Assembly (NCBI RefSeq): GCF_003577475.1
Contig: NZ_QPEP01000002.1
Coordinates: 58,516-122,515, forward strand
From: Salinibius halmophilus
GTDB lineage: Bacteria; Pseudomonadota; Gammaproteobacteria; Pseudomonadales; Natronospirillaceae
Direction of reading: 5' to 3'
DNA length: 64,000 nucleotides
The notes beneath the pieces were generated by a model. The model saw only the letters and a program-made list of their open reading frames with translations. It was not told the DNA's origin and did no database searches. The number at the start of each line of letters is the position of its first letter. The first letter of the stretch is position 1. The translations under genes were made by a program, and so were the position numbers. Shown here piece by piece: positions 28,601 to 36,435 of the stretch.

Positions 28601-29139
28601 ACTTACCGCCAACGATTATTTTTTCAGCCGACGACATTCCCAAAGAGCAATATTTACGATTGCGTGAATTTAGCGATACGTTCGTACTCAAAACACCAGA
28701 AGGGCTTAGCCGACTTCGCGATGAACTCTTAAGGCTACTTGAGCAACCCGAGCCCATTGATACTGAAGCTAACATTCCAGTAATTCGCAACAGGCTTTTA
28801 CTTGTAGACGATGACGTCAGAAACCTATTTGCATTGTCTAAAGTGCTAAGAAAAAGAGGTTATGAGGTAACACTCGCCGATAGCGCAGACAAAGCAATGA
28901 ACCTTCTAGCAAGCAACACCTTTGATGTGGTGATTACAGACATTATGATGCCGCAAGTGGATGGCTATGAGCTAACGCGCAATATACGAGCGATATATGG
29001 CGCGCAAATTCCTATCATCGCATTAACCGCCAAAGCGATGCAGGGCGACAAACAACTGTGTATTGAAGCAGGTGCTAATGAGTACCTAACTAAACCTGTA
29101 GACATTGATCTACTTACAGAGGCAATTCAGTCATGCTAG
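25660..29139 (+). CDS. Hybrid sensor histidine kinase with two receiver domains
   Basis: 1159 residues from GTG 25660; a TTG at 25669 or ATG at 25678 are alternative starts. Order: transmembrane helix (about 8-27), a ~310-residue periplasmic sensor of dCache type, second helix (about 349-367), HAMP, a GAF-like domain (about 430-555), and a coiled coil rich in Glu/Gln (about 570-660). Then HisKA with FLANMSHELRTPLNS and phospho-acceptor His674, HATPase with N box (NLLSNAIKF) and DTGVGIA/GTGLGLSIS, and two receiver domains with Asp960 and Asp1094. It overlaps the CheR-type gene by 7 bp, which in turn overlaps a CheB-type gene. This suggests a signalling module in which methylation affects the kinase. 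The signal is unknown. Confidence 0.92.
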   Translation: MITLTLMSRVLLTILSTVFVALSVLYIQSTALSQQALSEQANLRLTAISSSRAAELSRYLGLLESELRLYSNSPMTKNALQDLQSAYAKLSSPQEQLQFAYIDNNPHQAGQLQNLFRGEGSDDYHLVHENYHGYFRLWLELGELYDVFLIDPDGNLIYSVVKERDYATNLFDGPWKNSGLADVARQTAQSRIPNALAISDFEAYGPSNNDPASFAAMPVFKEGKYAGALAIQLPINSIESILSQYDGLGETGEVYLVGANGKMLSNSRFSESSTILRQRVDSDSVRLAIAGESGIRQGNNYLDQAVLSSFQPFKPFPSASNHFGNWALIAEINLSEVNQPTNLLISRMTLLGAVILVGASLLGIWEARAISKPIKQMQLALTDLSKGKQTMIPGHNRRDEIGKMAKAAEEFRLQSEEIRLRQNQQARITGITQMLAGIDDFDEAPRQITRYFCQEFGAPLAAFYLKVDNQLKLVASIGINRQSATATELALADSLAGQSLLEQRGLHISPVPDNHVELSAGMASGKLQQISFHPIRHLDHDVAVLELGFCERVDDQSISDQAELAQYLGLLLSNLKTNQENRSLLAESQALAKHLQSQQDALNDANAELTSHTEELKAQTEELRAKEDELNKKNQSLKQQRTALEAANKDAESKAQALEQASRYKSEFLANMSHELRTPLNSILILAEDLAAQSSLAPDQLEAAQVIHQSGSSLLQLINDILDLSKIESGKLATHIEGFSVQKTCHYLQRVFQPLADQRSNQLIIHSPSTNEPFFSDEQRVQQVITNLLSNAIKFTEHGKVELTIEQNEEQLRVTVSDTGVGIATDKLDHIFGAFQQEDGSTSRRFGGTGLGLSISKHLAQMLGGDITVRSKVGQGSTFNAHFANQPTHIPAPKSEPSAARQTINNLEQQHILLLEDNPQIAMTVEAIMQNEALTYQTFAKGSDGLEALKNQPFSAVILDLNLEDMDGLSFVNQVEEQALHLPPTIIFSADDIPKEQYLRLREFSDTFVLKTPEGLSRLRDELLRLLEQPEPIDTEANIPVIRNRLLLVDDDVRNLFALSKVLRKRGYEVTLADSADKAMNLLASNTFDVVITDIMMPQVDGYELTRNIRAIYGAQIPIIALTAKAMQGDKQLCIEAGANEYLTKPVDIDLLTEAIQSC

Positions 29140-29954
29140 CTAACAAGAGACTAGACGCTGAAATATTTCTCGGTAGTCTCAAAATGGCTTATGGCTATGA
29201 TTTTGAGCACTACGCCAAAGCATCGCTAAATCGACGTTTGCAAGCGCTAAAAAAACATTACAAGGTTAATTACTTAACCGATCTCATCACACTGCTAGTA
29301 AATGACCGCAATGTTGCTGAGCACGTCGTTAGTCTGATTACTGTGCCTGCATCTAACTTTTTTCGCGACCCTGAAGTTTGGCAAACACTTAGAGAAAAAG
29401 TTATTCCAAAGCTCGCCAGCTATCCTTTTATCAATATTTGGCAAAGCGGCTGCTCTAATGGTGAAGAAACTTACTCTTTGCAAATTTTGCTGCACGAGTC
29501 AGGTTTAATGAATAAAGTTCGACTCATTGTGAGTGATATCAATCCAGCTTTGATTGCGAAAGCGAAAACAGGTGCATTCTCCAAACCGACTATTGAAGAA
29601 GGCGCCCACAACTATGCTTTAGCAGGTGGCAAGGAAGACTTTTATAGTTACTTCAACAAAGCAGATGGAGAGTACATTGTTGTTGAACCACTCAGGCAGC
29701 ATTTGGAGTTTTTCGCACACAACTTGGCAGCTGATCAAAGCTTTATTGAGGCAAACCTAATCGTGTGCCGAAACGTGCTGATCTATTTTGATAGCAGCCT
29801 ACAAGATCGTGTTGTTCAGCTGTTTAATCAGAGTTTAGCCCGAGGCGGCTACCTAGTACTAGGTAATACGGAGTCGATTGAGTACGACAAATATGAACTA
29901 ACCGCTGAAGACGAAACACTTCGAGTCTTCAGTAAACCAGTACGTTCAAGATGA
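29133..29954 (+). CDS. CheR-type protein-glutamate methyltransferase
   Basis: 273 residues. CheR enzymes methylate glutamates of chemoreceptors using SAM. The N-terminal helical domain (YGYDFEHYAKASLNRRL) is typical. The SAM domain contains TVPASNFFRDPEVW, IWQSGCSNGEETYSLQI (the GCSxGEE-type site), and VCRNVLIYF. No TPR tail or fusion. It overlaps both neighbours by a few bases, indicating translational coupling with the hybrid kinase and the CheB-type gene. No chemoreceptor gene lies in the window, so the kinase itself or a distant receptor may be the substrate (inference). Confidence 0.93.
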   Translation: MLANKRLDAEIFLGSLKMAYGYDFEHYAKASLNRRLQALKKHYKVNYLTDLITLLVNDRNVAEHVVSLITVPASNFFRDPEVWQTLREKVIPKLASYPFINIWQSGCSNGEETYSLQILLHESGLMNKVRLIVSDINPALIAKAKTGAFSKPTIEEGAHNYALAGGKEDFYSYFNKADGEYIVVEPLRQHLEFFAHNLAADQSFIEANLIVCRNVLIYFDSSLQDRVVQLFNQSLARGGYLVLGNTESIEYDKYELTAEDETLRVFSKPVRSR

Positions 29955-30505
29955 TACAGGCTATTGTCATTGGACATTCTGCCGGCGGTTTGCAACCAGC
30001 TATCACAATACTCAAACAAGTGCCTACAGGCATGCCACCCGTCATTTTAGTTTGCCACCAACCTTGCAACTCCGCCATCTCTAGCGTCATCAGAAGAGAA
30101 GTAGCCCTGCCCGTACTTGACGCTTATGACAAACAAAAGCTAGCTCATGGCAATATATATGTAGCACCTAGTGGCTATCATTTGCTGATGGAAACCAGTG
30201 AGCAATTATCTATATCGCTTGATATGCCTGAATGCTATGTGAGGCCTAGCGTTGATGTCCTGTTCGAAACCGCAACAGATGCAACAGACGGTCATCTTGT
30301 TGGCCTCATCCTCTCTGGTGCGAACCACGACGGTAGCAAGGGGTTAAAATATATCCAAGACCACGGTGGGCTTACCATGGTACAAGATCCAAGTAGCGCA
30401 AAGTTTGCGACTATGCCCGAAGCGTCTTTAGCCCTTTCAACTCCAGACATAGTAGGCACTGCCGACCAGCTAGCAAACAAGCTGGTAGACTGGCTCACGC
30501 GATAA
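29951..30505 (+). CDS. CheB-type methylesterase, catalytic domain only
   Basis: 184 residues forming a lone CheB C-terminal domain with no receiver domain. The catalytic triad is visible: Ser10 in GHSAGG, His36 in LVCHQP and Asp127 in GANHDGSKG. CheB removes methyl esters or deamidates glutamines in receptors. It overlaps the CheR gene (ATGA). The missing receiver may be supplied by the two receivers on the neighbouring kinase; this is inference. It converges with the cytochrome gene, 3 bp away. Confidence 0.92.
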   Translation: MIQAIVIGHSAGGLQPAITILKQVPTGMPPVILVCHQPCNSAISSVIRREVALPVLDAYDKQKLAHGNIYVAPSGYHLLMETSEQLSISLDMPECYVRPSVDVLFETATDATDGHLVGLILSGANHDGSKGLKYIQDHGGLTMVQDPSSAKFATMPEASLALSTPDIVGTADQLANKLVDWLTR

Positions 30506-30508
30506 CGC

Positions 30509-30835
30509 TCATTCGTCACCACCATCAGCCGGTAACGACGCAAACCATGCTGCTAGGTCAGCAATATCCTGGTCACTCAGGCCTGCTGACATTGGGTACA
30601 TAACTGCAGACAAGCCGCCTGAACGCTGCTTCTCACGATAAGCTTTTAATGAGCTCACTAAGTAAGCTTCATTCTGCCCTGCAATGTTTGGATACATAGG
30701 ATTCGTAGCGATCCCATTTGCTCCATGACAAGCATTACAGGTTGCTGCTTTTTCCTGTCCGGCTTGTGCATCTCCAGCCGCCAGGGCCGGCAAGCTCAGT
30801 AAAACAGTCATTAGAGAAATCAATACTTGTTTCAT
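30509..30835 (-). CDS. Small periplasmic c-type cytochrome
   Basis: 108 residues. Cleavable signal peptide ([20 protein letters not shown]). One heme-binding CNACH and a distal Met ligand in [22 protein letters not shown] place it near cytochrome c553/c4-type class I domains. It probably shuttles electrons to a terminal oxidase or other periplasmic partner, which is not in the window. It converges with the CheB gene. Confidence 0.93.
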   Translation of the reverse strand: MKQVLISLMTVLLSLPALAAGDAQAGQEKAATCNACHGANGIATNPMYPNIAGQNEAYLVSSLKAYREKQRSGGLSAVMYPMSAGLSDQDIADLAAWFASLPADGGDE

Positions 30836-30944
30836 TTTTCACTCCTACGATAATTAGTACTACTAAGCATAGTAATAGGTACGGGTGAAAACCATGATCT
30901 CGATTATTACTCGCATCTATTGCAGCACTCGCCAATGAACGGGC

Positions 30945-30976
30945 AAAAAAAAGGCTCCGCATGGGAGCCTTTTTTC
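30945..30976. terminator. Terminator of glyA
   Basis: AAAAAAGGCTCC (about 30947-30958) pairs with GGAGCCTTTTTT (30964-30975). It lies 13 bases after the glyA stop. Confidence 0.9.
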
Positions 30977-30988
30977 AACAACAAGCGA

Positions 30989-32257
30989 TTAGGCTTGGTA
31001 TACAGGGAACTTAGCACATACTTCTAGCACTTGCTGCTTAACACGCGAGATCACAGCTTCCGAATCACCATTTTCTAGTGAGTCAAGTACGTCAGCAATC
31101 CAGCCCGCCAAATCCGCAGCTTCTTTTTCGCCAAAACCACGAGTGGTGATAGAAGGCGTACCAATACGGATACCAGATGTTACGAACGGCGAACGAGGGT
31201 CATTCGGTACAGAGTTTTTGTTTACCGTAATGTTGGCTTGGCCAAGTGCTGCATCGGCATCTTTACCTGAGTATTCTTTGCCGATTAGGTCAACGAGGAA
31301 CAAGTGATCGTCTGTGCCACCTGAAACAATGTTGATACCACGCTCTAGGAATACCTTGGTCATCGCTTGAGCGTTTTTAACCACTTGCTGCTGGTAAACT
31401 TTGAAGTCGTCTTCCATGCACTCTTTGAAGCAAACCGCTTTACCAGCGATGGCGTGCATCAACGGGCCACCTTGGTTTTCTGGGAATACACCAAAGTTGA
31501 ACTTCTTGTGGAAGTCTTCATCAGTTGATTTCGACAAAATCAAACCACCACGTGGTCCACGCAGGGTTTTGTGAGTCGTGGTGGTTACCACATCGGCGAT
31601 GCCAACTGGGCTTGGATAAACACCCGCAGCAACCAAACCGGCAATGTGTGCCATATCAACAAACAGATAAGCACCAACGCTATCAGCGATGTCGCGGAAG
31701 CGCTGCCAGTCAATAATACGCGAATAAGCTGAGAAACCAGCGACCACTACTTTTGGCTTGTGCTCTTTTGCTAAACGCTCTACTTCGTCGTAATCAATTT
31801 CGCCCGTCTCTGGGTTTAGGCCATATTGAACCGCCTTGTAAACGCGACCAGAGAATGAGACGTTAGCACCGTGTGTTAAGTGGCCACCGTGCGCAAGGCT
31901 CATGCCTAAAATGGTGTCACCAGGCTTACACAGTGCGGCATAAACTGCCGTGTTAGCCTGTGAACCTGAGTGCGGCTGAACGTTGGCATAGTTAGCGCCA
32001 AACAATTCTTTAGCGCGTTCAATAGCTAGGTTTTCAACCACATCTACATATTCACAGCCGCCGTAATAACGCTTACCAGGGTAACCCTCAGCATACTTAT
32101 TGGTTAGGCCAGAGCCTTGGGCTTCCATGACGCGTGGGCTGGTGTAGTTTTCAGAGGCAATCAGCTCGATGTGCTCTTCTTGGCGGCGGTCTTCCGCCTG
32201 CATTGCTTGCCACAACTCGGCATCGTAGCTTGCAATCGTCATATCTTTTTTGAACAT
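30989..32257 (-). CDS. glyA: Serine hydroxymethyltransferase
   Basis: 422 residues. PLP enzyme that converts serine plus THF to glycine plus methylene-THF, supplying one-carbon units. Motifs are [29 protein letters not shown], and the PLP-lysine loop [17 protein letters not shown] 32257 has AGGAG 7 bases upstream. Monocistronic by terminator position. Confidence 0.98.
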   Translation of the reverse strand: MFKKDMTIASYDAELWQAMQAEDRRQEEHIELIASENYTSPRVMEAQGSGLTNKYAEGYPGKRYYGGCEYVDVVENLAIERAKELFGANYANVQPHSGSQANTAVYAALCKPGDTILGMSLAHGGHLTHGANVSFSGRVYKAVQYGLNPETGEIDYDEVERLAKEHKPKVVVAGFSAYSRIIDWQRFRDIADSVGAYLFVDMAHIAGLVAAGVYPSPVGIADVVTTTTHKTLRGPRGGLILSKSTDEDFHKKFNFGVFPENQGGPLMHAIAGKAVCFKECMEDDFKVYQQQVVKNAQAMTKVFLERGINIVSGGTDDHLFLVDLIGKEYSGKDADAALGQANITVNKNSVPNDPRSPFVTSGIRIGTPSITTRGFGEKEAADLAGWIADVLDSLENGDSEAVISRVKQQVLEVCAKFPVYQA

Positions 32258-32592
32258 GGTGTGCTCCTAGGTACTAATAAGACGGAAGAAGAAGTAGCGA
32301 CGCTATTATTGCCTTGGGTGATTCCCAATGTGTTGCTGCCGCCCCTGCCTACTAGGCGTCTCTTCAAGGCTAACTCTGTTGGGCGCGCATTCTACAACAA
32401 TCTCGTCACAAACGGCACATTAAACGATGAAATATTTACATTACTATCTGCGCTTTTTTCATCAATATGTCCGTTTTTATTTGCCTTAGCTCTTTCTGAA
32501 CGACCTGTTTTTATCTAACCTACGGGACAACTAACAGCAGCGCTCACTTTTTCATGACTGCTACTGGCACAAAAAAACACTGGAGTAATTCA
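32258..32592. other. glyA-ettA divergent intergenic region
   Basis: 335 bp between divergent starts. A hyphenated palindrome TAGCG-A-CGCTA lies near 32297-32308, and a -10-like TAGAAT on the glyA strand lies near 32388-32393. No known riboswitch, ORF or clear operator is seen. The two genes' promoters must lie here. Confidence 0.4.
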
Positions 32593-34251
32593 ATGGCTCA
32601 ATATGCATATACCATGCATCGCGTTGGCAAGGTGGTTCCGCCAAAGCGTGAAATTTTAAAGGACATCTCGTTGTCGTTTTTCCACGGCGCTAAAATTGGT
32701 GTTCTGGGTTTAAACGGCGCCGGTAAGTCTACGCTTTTGCGCATTATGGCGGGCGTTGACAAAGAGTTTAACGGTGATGCACACCCAGCATCAGACCTAC
32801 GTGTTGGCTACCTTCCTCAGGAGCCGCACCTCGATGATGGCAAGACAGTTCGAGAAGTCGTTGAAGAGGCCCTTAGCCATATTCACGAGGCACAAGCGGA
32901 ACTTGAGCAAGTTTATGCGGCTTATGCAGAGCCGGATGCCGACTTTGATGCGTTAGCAAAAAAGCAGCAGGAACTTGAAAACATTATTGCCGCTTCGGAT
33001 GCGCACAACCTTGAGCACAAACTCGAGATTGCTGCCGACGCGCTGCGTCTACCTGAGTGGGACGCCAAGGTAGAACACCTATCTGGCGGTGAGCGCCGCC
33101 GTGTTGCACTGTGTCGTTTATTATTGTCGGCACCAGACATGCTGCTGCTAGACGAACCAACGAACCACTTAGATGCCGAATCGGTTGCTTGGCTTGAGCG
33201 CTTCTTACACGAGTTCACCGGCACAATTGTAGCCATTACGCACGACCGCTACTTCCTTGATAACGTCGCTGGCTGGATTCTTGAGCTTGACCGCGGCCAT
33301 GGTATTCCATACGAAGGCAACTACAGCGACTGGCTGATTACCAAAGAAAAACGCTTAGCCACCGAGCAAAAGCAACAAGCCGCACACGACAAGGCCATTA
33401 AGTCTGAGCTTGAGTGGGTACGCCAGGGTGCTAAAGGTCGCCAATCGAAGTCAAAAGCTCGCCTACGCCAATTTGAAGAAATGCAATCGCGTGAGTTCCA
33501 AACGCGCAACGAAACCAACGAAATCTACATTCCACCAGGCCCGCGACTAGGTGACAAAGTGATCAATGTAGAAGGCGTAAGCAAAGCATTCGATGGTCGC
33601 GTTTTGTATGAAGACTTGTCGTTCAACGTGCCACCAGGGGCAATTGTTGGGGTAATTGGTGGTAACGGTGCGGGTAAGTCGACGCTGTTTAAAATGATCA
33701 CCGGTGTTGAGCAGCCTGATACAGGCAGCATCGAAGTTGGCGAAACAGTTAAAATCGCCAGCATTGGCCAGATGCGTGAATTAGACGACAAGAAGACTGT
33801 TTGGGAAGAAATTTCTGATGGTCGCGACATGATTCAAGTTGGTGGCTACGAAGTGCCAAGCCGGGCTTATATTGGTCGTTTTAACTTCAAAGGCTCAGAC
33901 CAGCAAAAGTTCATCGGCCAACTTTCAGGTGGTGAGCGCAACCGTTTGCACCTTGCCAAACTACTGAAAGAAGGTGGCAACGTATTGCTACTCGACGAAC
34001 CAACCAACGATCTCGACGTGGAAACCTTACGCGCACTTGAAGAAGCCTTGTTAGCTTTCCCTGGTGCCGCCATCGTTGTATCGCACGACCGCTGGTTCCT
34101 GGATCGTATTGCGACGCACATTTTGGCTTTTGAAGGCGACAGTAACGCGGTATTCTTCGAGGGTAACTATACTGAATATGCTGAAGACTATAAGAAGCGC
34201 ACCGGCGACACTGGCCCTAAACGTGTGAAGTACAAGCGCATAAAAACATAG
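32593..34251 (+). CDS. ettA: Energy-dependent translational throttle protein EttA
   Basis: 552 residues. ABC-F ATPase that binds the ribosomal E site and gates the first elongation step according to ATP/ADP. Two ABC cassettes have Walker A GLNGAGKST and GGNGAGKST, signatures LSGGERRRVALC and LSGGERNRLHLA, and Walker B LLLDEPTNHLDAES and LLLDEPTNDLDVET. The characteristic EttA N-terminus MAQYAYTMHRVGKVVPPKR starts at ATG 32593 after GGAG; an upstream ATG at 32554 lacks support. Confidence 0.97.
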   Translation: MAQYAYTMHRVGKVVPPKREILKDISLSFFHGAKIGVLGLNGAGKSTLLRIMAGVDKEFNGDAHPASDLRVGYLPQEPHLDDGKTVREVVEEALSHIHEAQAELEQVYAAYAEPDADFDALAKKQQELENIIAASDAHNLEHKLEIAADALRLPEWDAKVEHLSGGERRRVALCRLLLSAPDMLLLDEPTNHLDAESVAWLERFLHEFTGTIVAITHDRYFLDNVAGWILELDRGHGIPYEGNYSDWLITKEKRLATEQKQQAAHDKAIKSELEWVRQGAKGRQSKSKARLRQFEEMQSREFQTRNETNEIYIPPGPRLGDKVINVEGVSKAFDGRVLYEDLSFNVPPGAIVGVIGGNGAGKSTLFKMITGVEQPDTGSIEVGETVKIASIGQMRELDDKKTVWEEISDGRDMIQVGGYEVPSRAYIGRFNFKGSDQQKFIGQLSGGERNRLHLAKLLKEGGNVLLLDEPTNDLDVETLRALEEALLAFPGAAIVVSHDRWFLDRIATHILAFEGDSNAVFFEGNYTEYAEDYKKRTGDTGPKRVKYKRIKT

Positions 34252-34261
34252 GCAATCATTT

Positions 34262-35200
34262 GTGACAAAATCCCCAAGACCGCTCTTTGCCGCAATGGAT
34301 CTAGGTGCTAACAGCTTTCACCTAGCGCTCATAAGTGCTGAAGACAACAATCTAGTAACGGTAGATGTTCGAAAAGCACTAGTGCGCATGGTCGCGGGGG
34401 TTTATCACAACTCGCATGGCGCTCATCTCGATGGGCGCACTAAAAGACGCGTACTAGAAACCCTATCCCGATTTGGTGACTTCATAAATGAGCGCCAACC
34501 AACTGCTGTACTGGCTGCAGGAACAAGTGCCTTTCGCCGTTTGGCAGACGAATCTTTTTTGATCGAAGCACAAACCGCCCTAGGCCATCCAATTAAGGTA
34601 CTGAGTGGTAATGAAGAAGCCGAGTTTATTTATTACGGCGCAAGTTTTGGGCGCCCTAAGCAAGCTCGCTTAGTGATTGACATTGGTGGCGGCTCTACAG
34701 AGATTGCGCTAGGGTATGGCGACCACATCGAAACCTGCTTCAGCTTAGACTTGGGTTGCATTAGCTTGTCTAACCAGCACCTAAACAAAAACAAGTTGAG
34801 CAAAGAAGAAGTGTTGGCAGTCAGTCAGATTGTTGGCCAACAAATTCAGCAGCAACTGGGCACTTGGCAACCACCGAAAGGTATCGAAGTACTGGGTGCG
34901 AGCGGCACCATTAAGTCGGTATGGTGGGCGTTGCGCAACCTTGGGCTGGGCAAAGAGTATATTGACCGCCAAGCCATTGACCGCTTGTTACCTCTACTGC
35001 ACCAAACCGATCACATCTACCATCTAGCGCATCTAATTGACCTAAGTGATCAACGCACCCGGGTTTTCCCCGCTGGCTTAATTATTTTGCAGCAAATCTT
35101 TCAACACCTACAACTTGAGCGCATGGAAATATCAACATCGGCGCTGCGCGAAGGGCTAGTGGCTGAACACTTGCGCCAACATAACGGAATCGCAATATAA
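34262..35200 (+). CDS. Ppx/GppA family phosphatase
   Basis: 312 residues, with the two-lobed ASKHA fold only: phosphate-1 loop AAMDLGANSFHLALI and phosphate-2 loop VIDIGGGSTEIALG. Ppx/GppA proteins hydrolyse polyphosphate or the 5' phosphate of pppGpp. This one lacks the C-terminal HD-like region of long E. coli Ppx/GppA, so it is a short form and the substrate is open. The start is GTG 34262, 10 bp after ettA, suggesting co-transcription. Confidence 0.88.
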   Translation: MTKSPRPLFAAMDLGANSFHLALISAEDNNLVTVDVRKALVRMVAGVYHNSHGAHLDGRTKRRVLETLSRFGDFINERQPTAVLAAGTSAFRRLADESFLIEAQTALGHPIKVLSGNEEAEFIYYGASFGRPKQARLVIDIGGGSTEIALGYGDHIETCFSLDLGCISLSNQHLNKNKLSKEEVLAVSQIVGQQIQQQLGTWQPPKGIEVLGASGTIKSVWWALRNLGLGKEYIDRQAIDRLLPLLHQTDHIYHLAHLIDLSDQRTRVFPAGLIILQQIFQHLQLERMEISTSALREGLVAEHLRQHNGIAI

Positions 35201-35282
35201 GAAGCCATTGAAGTTAAGCGATTTGTGCATATCTTTATCCCGATTATTCCGATTTCGGAAGTTACATAGAGAGTAAATTAGT

Positions 35283-36146
35283 ATGAAACGCATAGGTCTG
35301 TGGATTGCTACCAACATCGCAATCGTTGTGATGCTCAGCATCGTGCTGAACATTGTTATGGCGGTATTAGGCATTGAGTTCAGAAGCACCGCAGGAATTT
35401 TTGTTATTGCCCTAGTATTTGGTATGGGCGGCTCGGTAATTAGCCTTCTCATGTCGAAAAAAATGGCGAAGTGGTCAACCAAAGCCACTGTGATCGACAG
35501 CCCCCGCTCCAATACCGAGGCCTGGTTGCTCGAAACCGTCGCTCGCTTAGCCAAACAAGCCAATATTGGCATGCCAGAAGTTGCTGTATATGAGTCGAAC
35601 GACATCAATGCCTTCGCCACTGGTGCCAACCGCAATAATGCCTTGGTGGCGGTTTCAACTGGCTTGTTAAACAACATGGAAATTGATGAGGCGGAAGCTG
35701 TTCTAGCGCATGAGGTGGCGCACATCGCCAACGGCGATATGATTACACTTACGCTGCTGCAAGGCGTGTTGAATACCTTCGTTATTTTCGCTGCTCGCAT
35801 CGTGGCGAATATCATCGACAACTTCCTAGCCGGTGATGACGAGGAAGGTGGCCTAGGTTTCTTCGGCTACCTAGCAGTGATTATTGTGCTGGAAATCGTT
35901 TTTGGCTTGCTCGCTTCAATAATCGTTAAGTGGTATTCACGTCGACGCGAATACGCAGCCGATGCAGGCTCTGCTGCCTTAGTAGGCAAAGAGAAAATGA
36001 TTGCCGCCTTACAGCGCCTGCAAAATAGCCAGCCATCACAGCTACACGGTGAGCTGGTAGCCTTTGGTATTCTTGGCAACACCAAGGAGCTGTTTGCTAG
36101 CCACCCACCACTAACTGATCGCATTAGCCGCTTACAAAATAGCTAA
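35283..36146 (+). CDS. htpX: Membrane protease HtpX
   Basis: 287 residues. Zinc metalloprotease of the inner membrane that takes part in membrane protein quality control with FtsH. Two N-terminal helices ([40 protein letters not shown]), the zinc motif [11 protein letters not shown], two further helices ([39 protein letters not shown]), and a downstream third-ligand Glu in [15 protein letters not shown]. Conserved SHPPLTDRI near the end. Confidence 0.97.
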   Translation: MKRIGLWIATNIAIVVMLSIVLNIVMAVLGIEFRSTAGIFVIALVFGMGGSVISLLMSKKMAKWSTKATVIDSPRSNTEAWLLETVARLAKQANIGMPEVAVYESNDINAFATGANRNNALVAVSTGLLNNMEIDEAEAVLAHEVAHIANGDMITLTLLQGVLNTFVIFAARIVANIIDNFLAGDDEEGGLGFFGYLAVIIVLEIVFGLLASIIVKWYSRRREYAADAGSAALVGKEKMIAALQRLQNSQPSQLHGELVAFGILGNTKELFASHPPLTDRISRLQNS

Positions 36147-36198
36147 GCCACATTAAGTTGCTCTACCTACTGAGCAACGACAAGCTTTCCACTAAAAA

Positions 36199-36230
36199 GA
36201 TTTGCAGGTTTCGGGCGAAACCTGCAAATC
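36199..36230. terminator. Perfect 15-bp palindrome between htpX and glgB
   Basis: The arms 36199-36213 and 36216-36230 are perfect inverted repeats (GATTTGCAGGTTTCG). The T-run (TTTTTAG) is on the minus strand side, whereas the flanking genes are on the plus strand. It may therefore be an odd terminator or a regulatory stem upstream of glgB. The rest of 36147-36435 shows nothing recognised. Confidence 0.45.
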
Positions 36231-36435
36231 ACTGCTACATTAGTCCTTGTTATACAAAAAATTACAGTCTATCTGACATAAAAAGGACTCAGTATTCACC
36301 TCGCCGTAACCAAAATGCCACGAGCGCTCCGTACAAGTGATAGCCAAAACAAAGTTGCTAGCTTAGGTAGCGTCTTTTTTACCGAGTGAATATTGCGCCA
36401 CACAGTTTACATTCTTACCTCGAGGGCTTGAGGCA

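Noticed and set aside
32258-32592. Glycine or THF riboswitch upstream of glyA
   Set aside because: No conserved aptamer core of these classes could be matched by eye.
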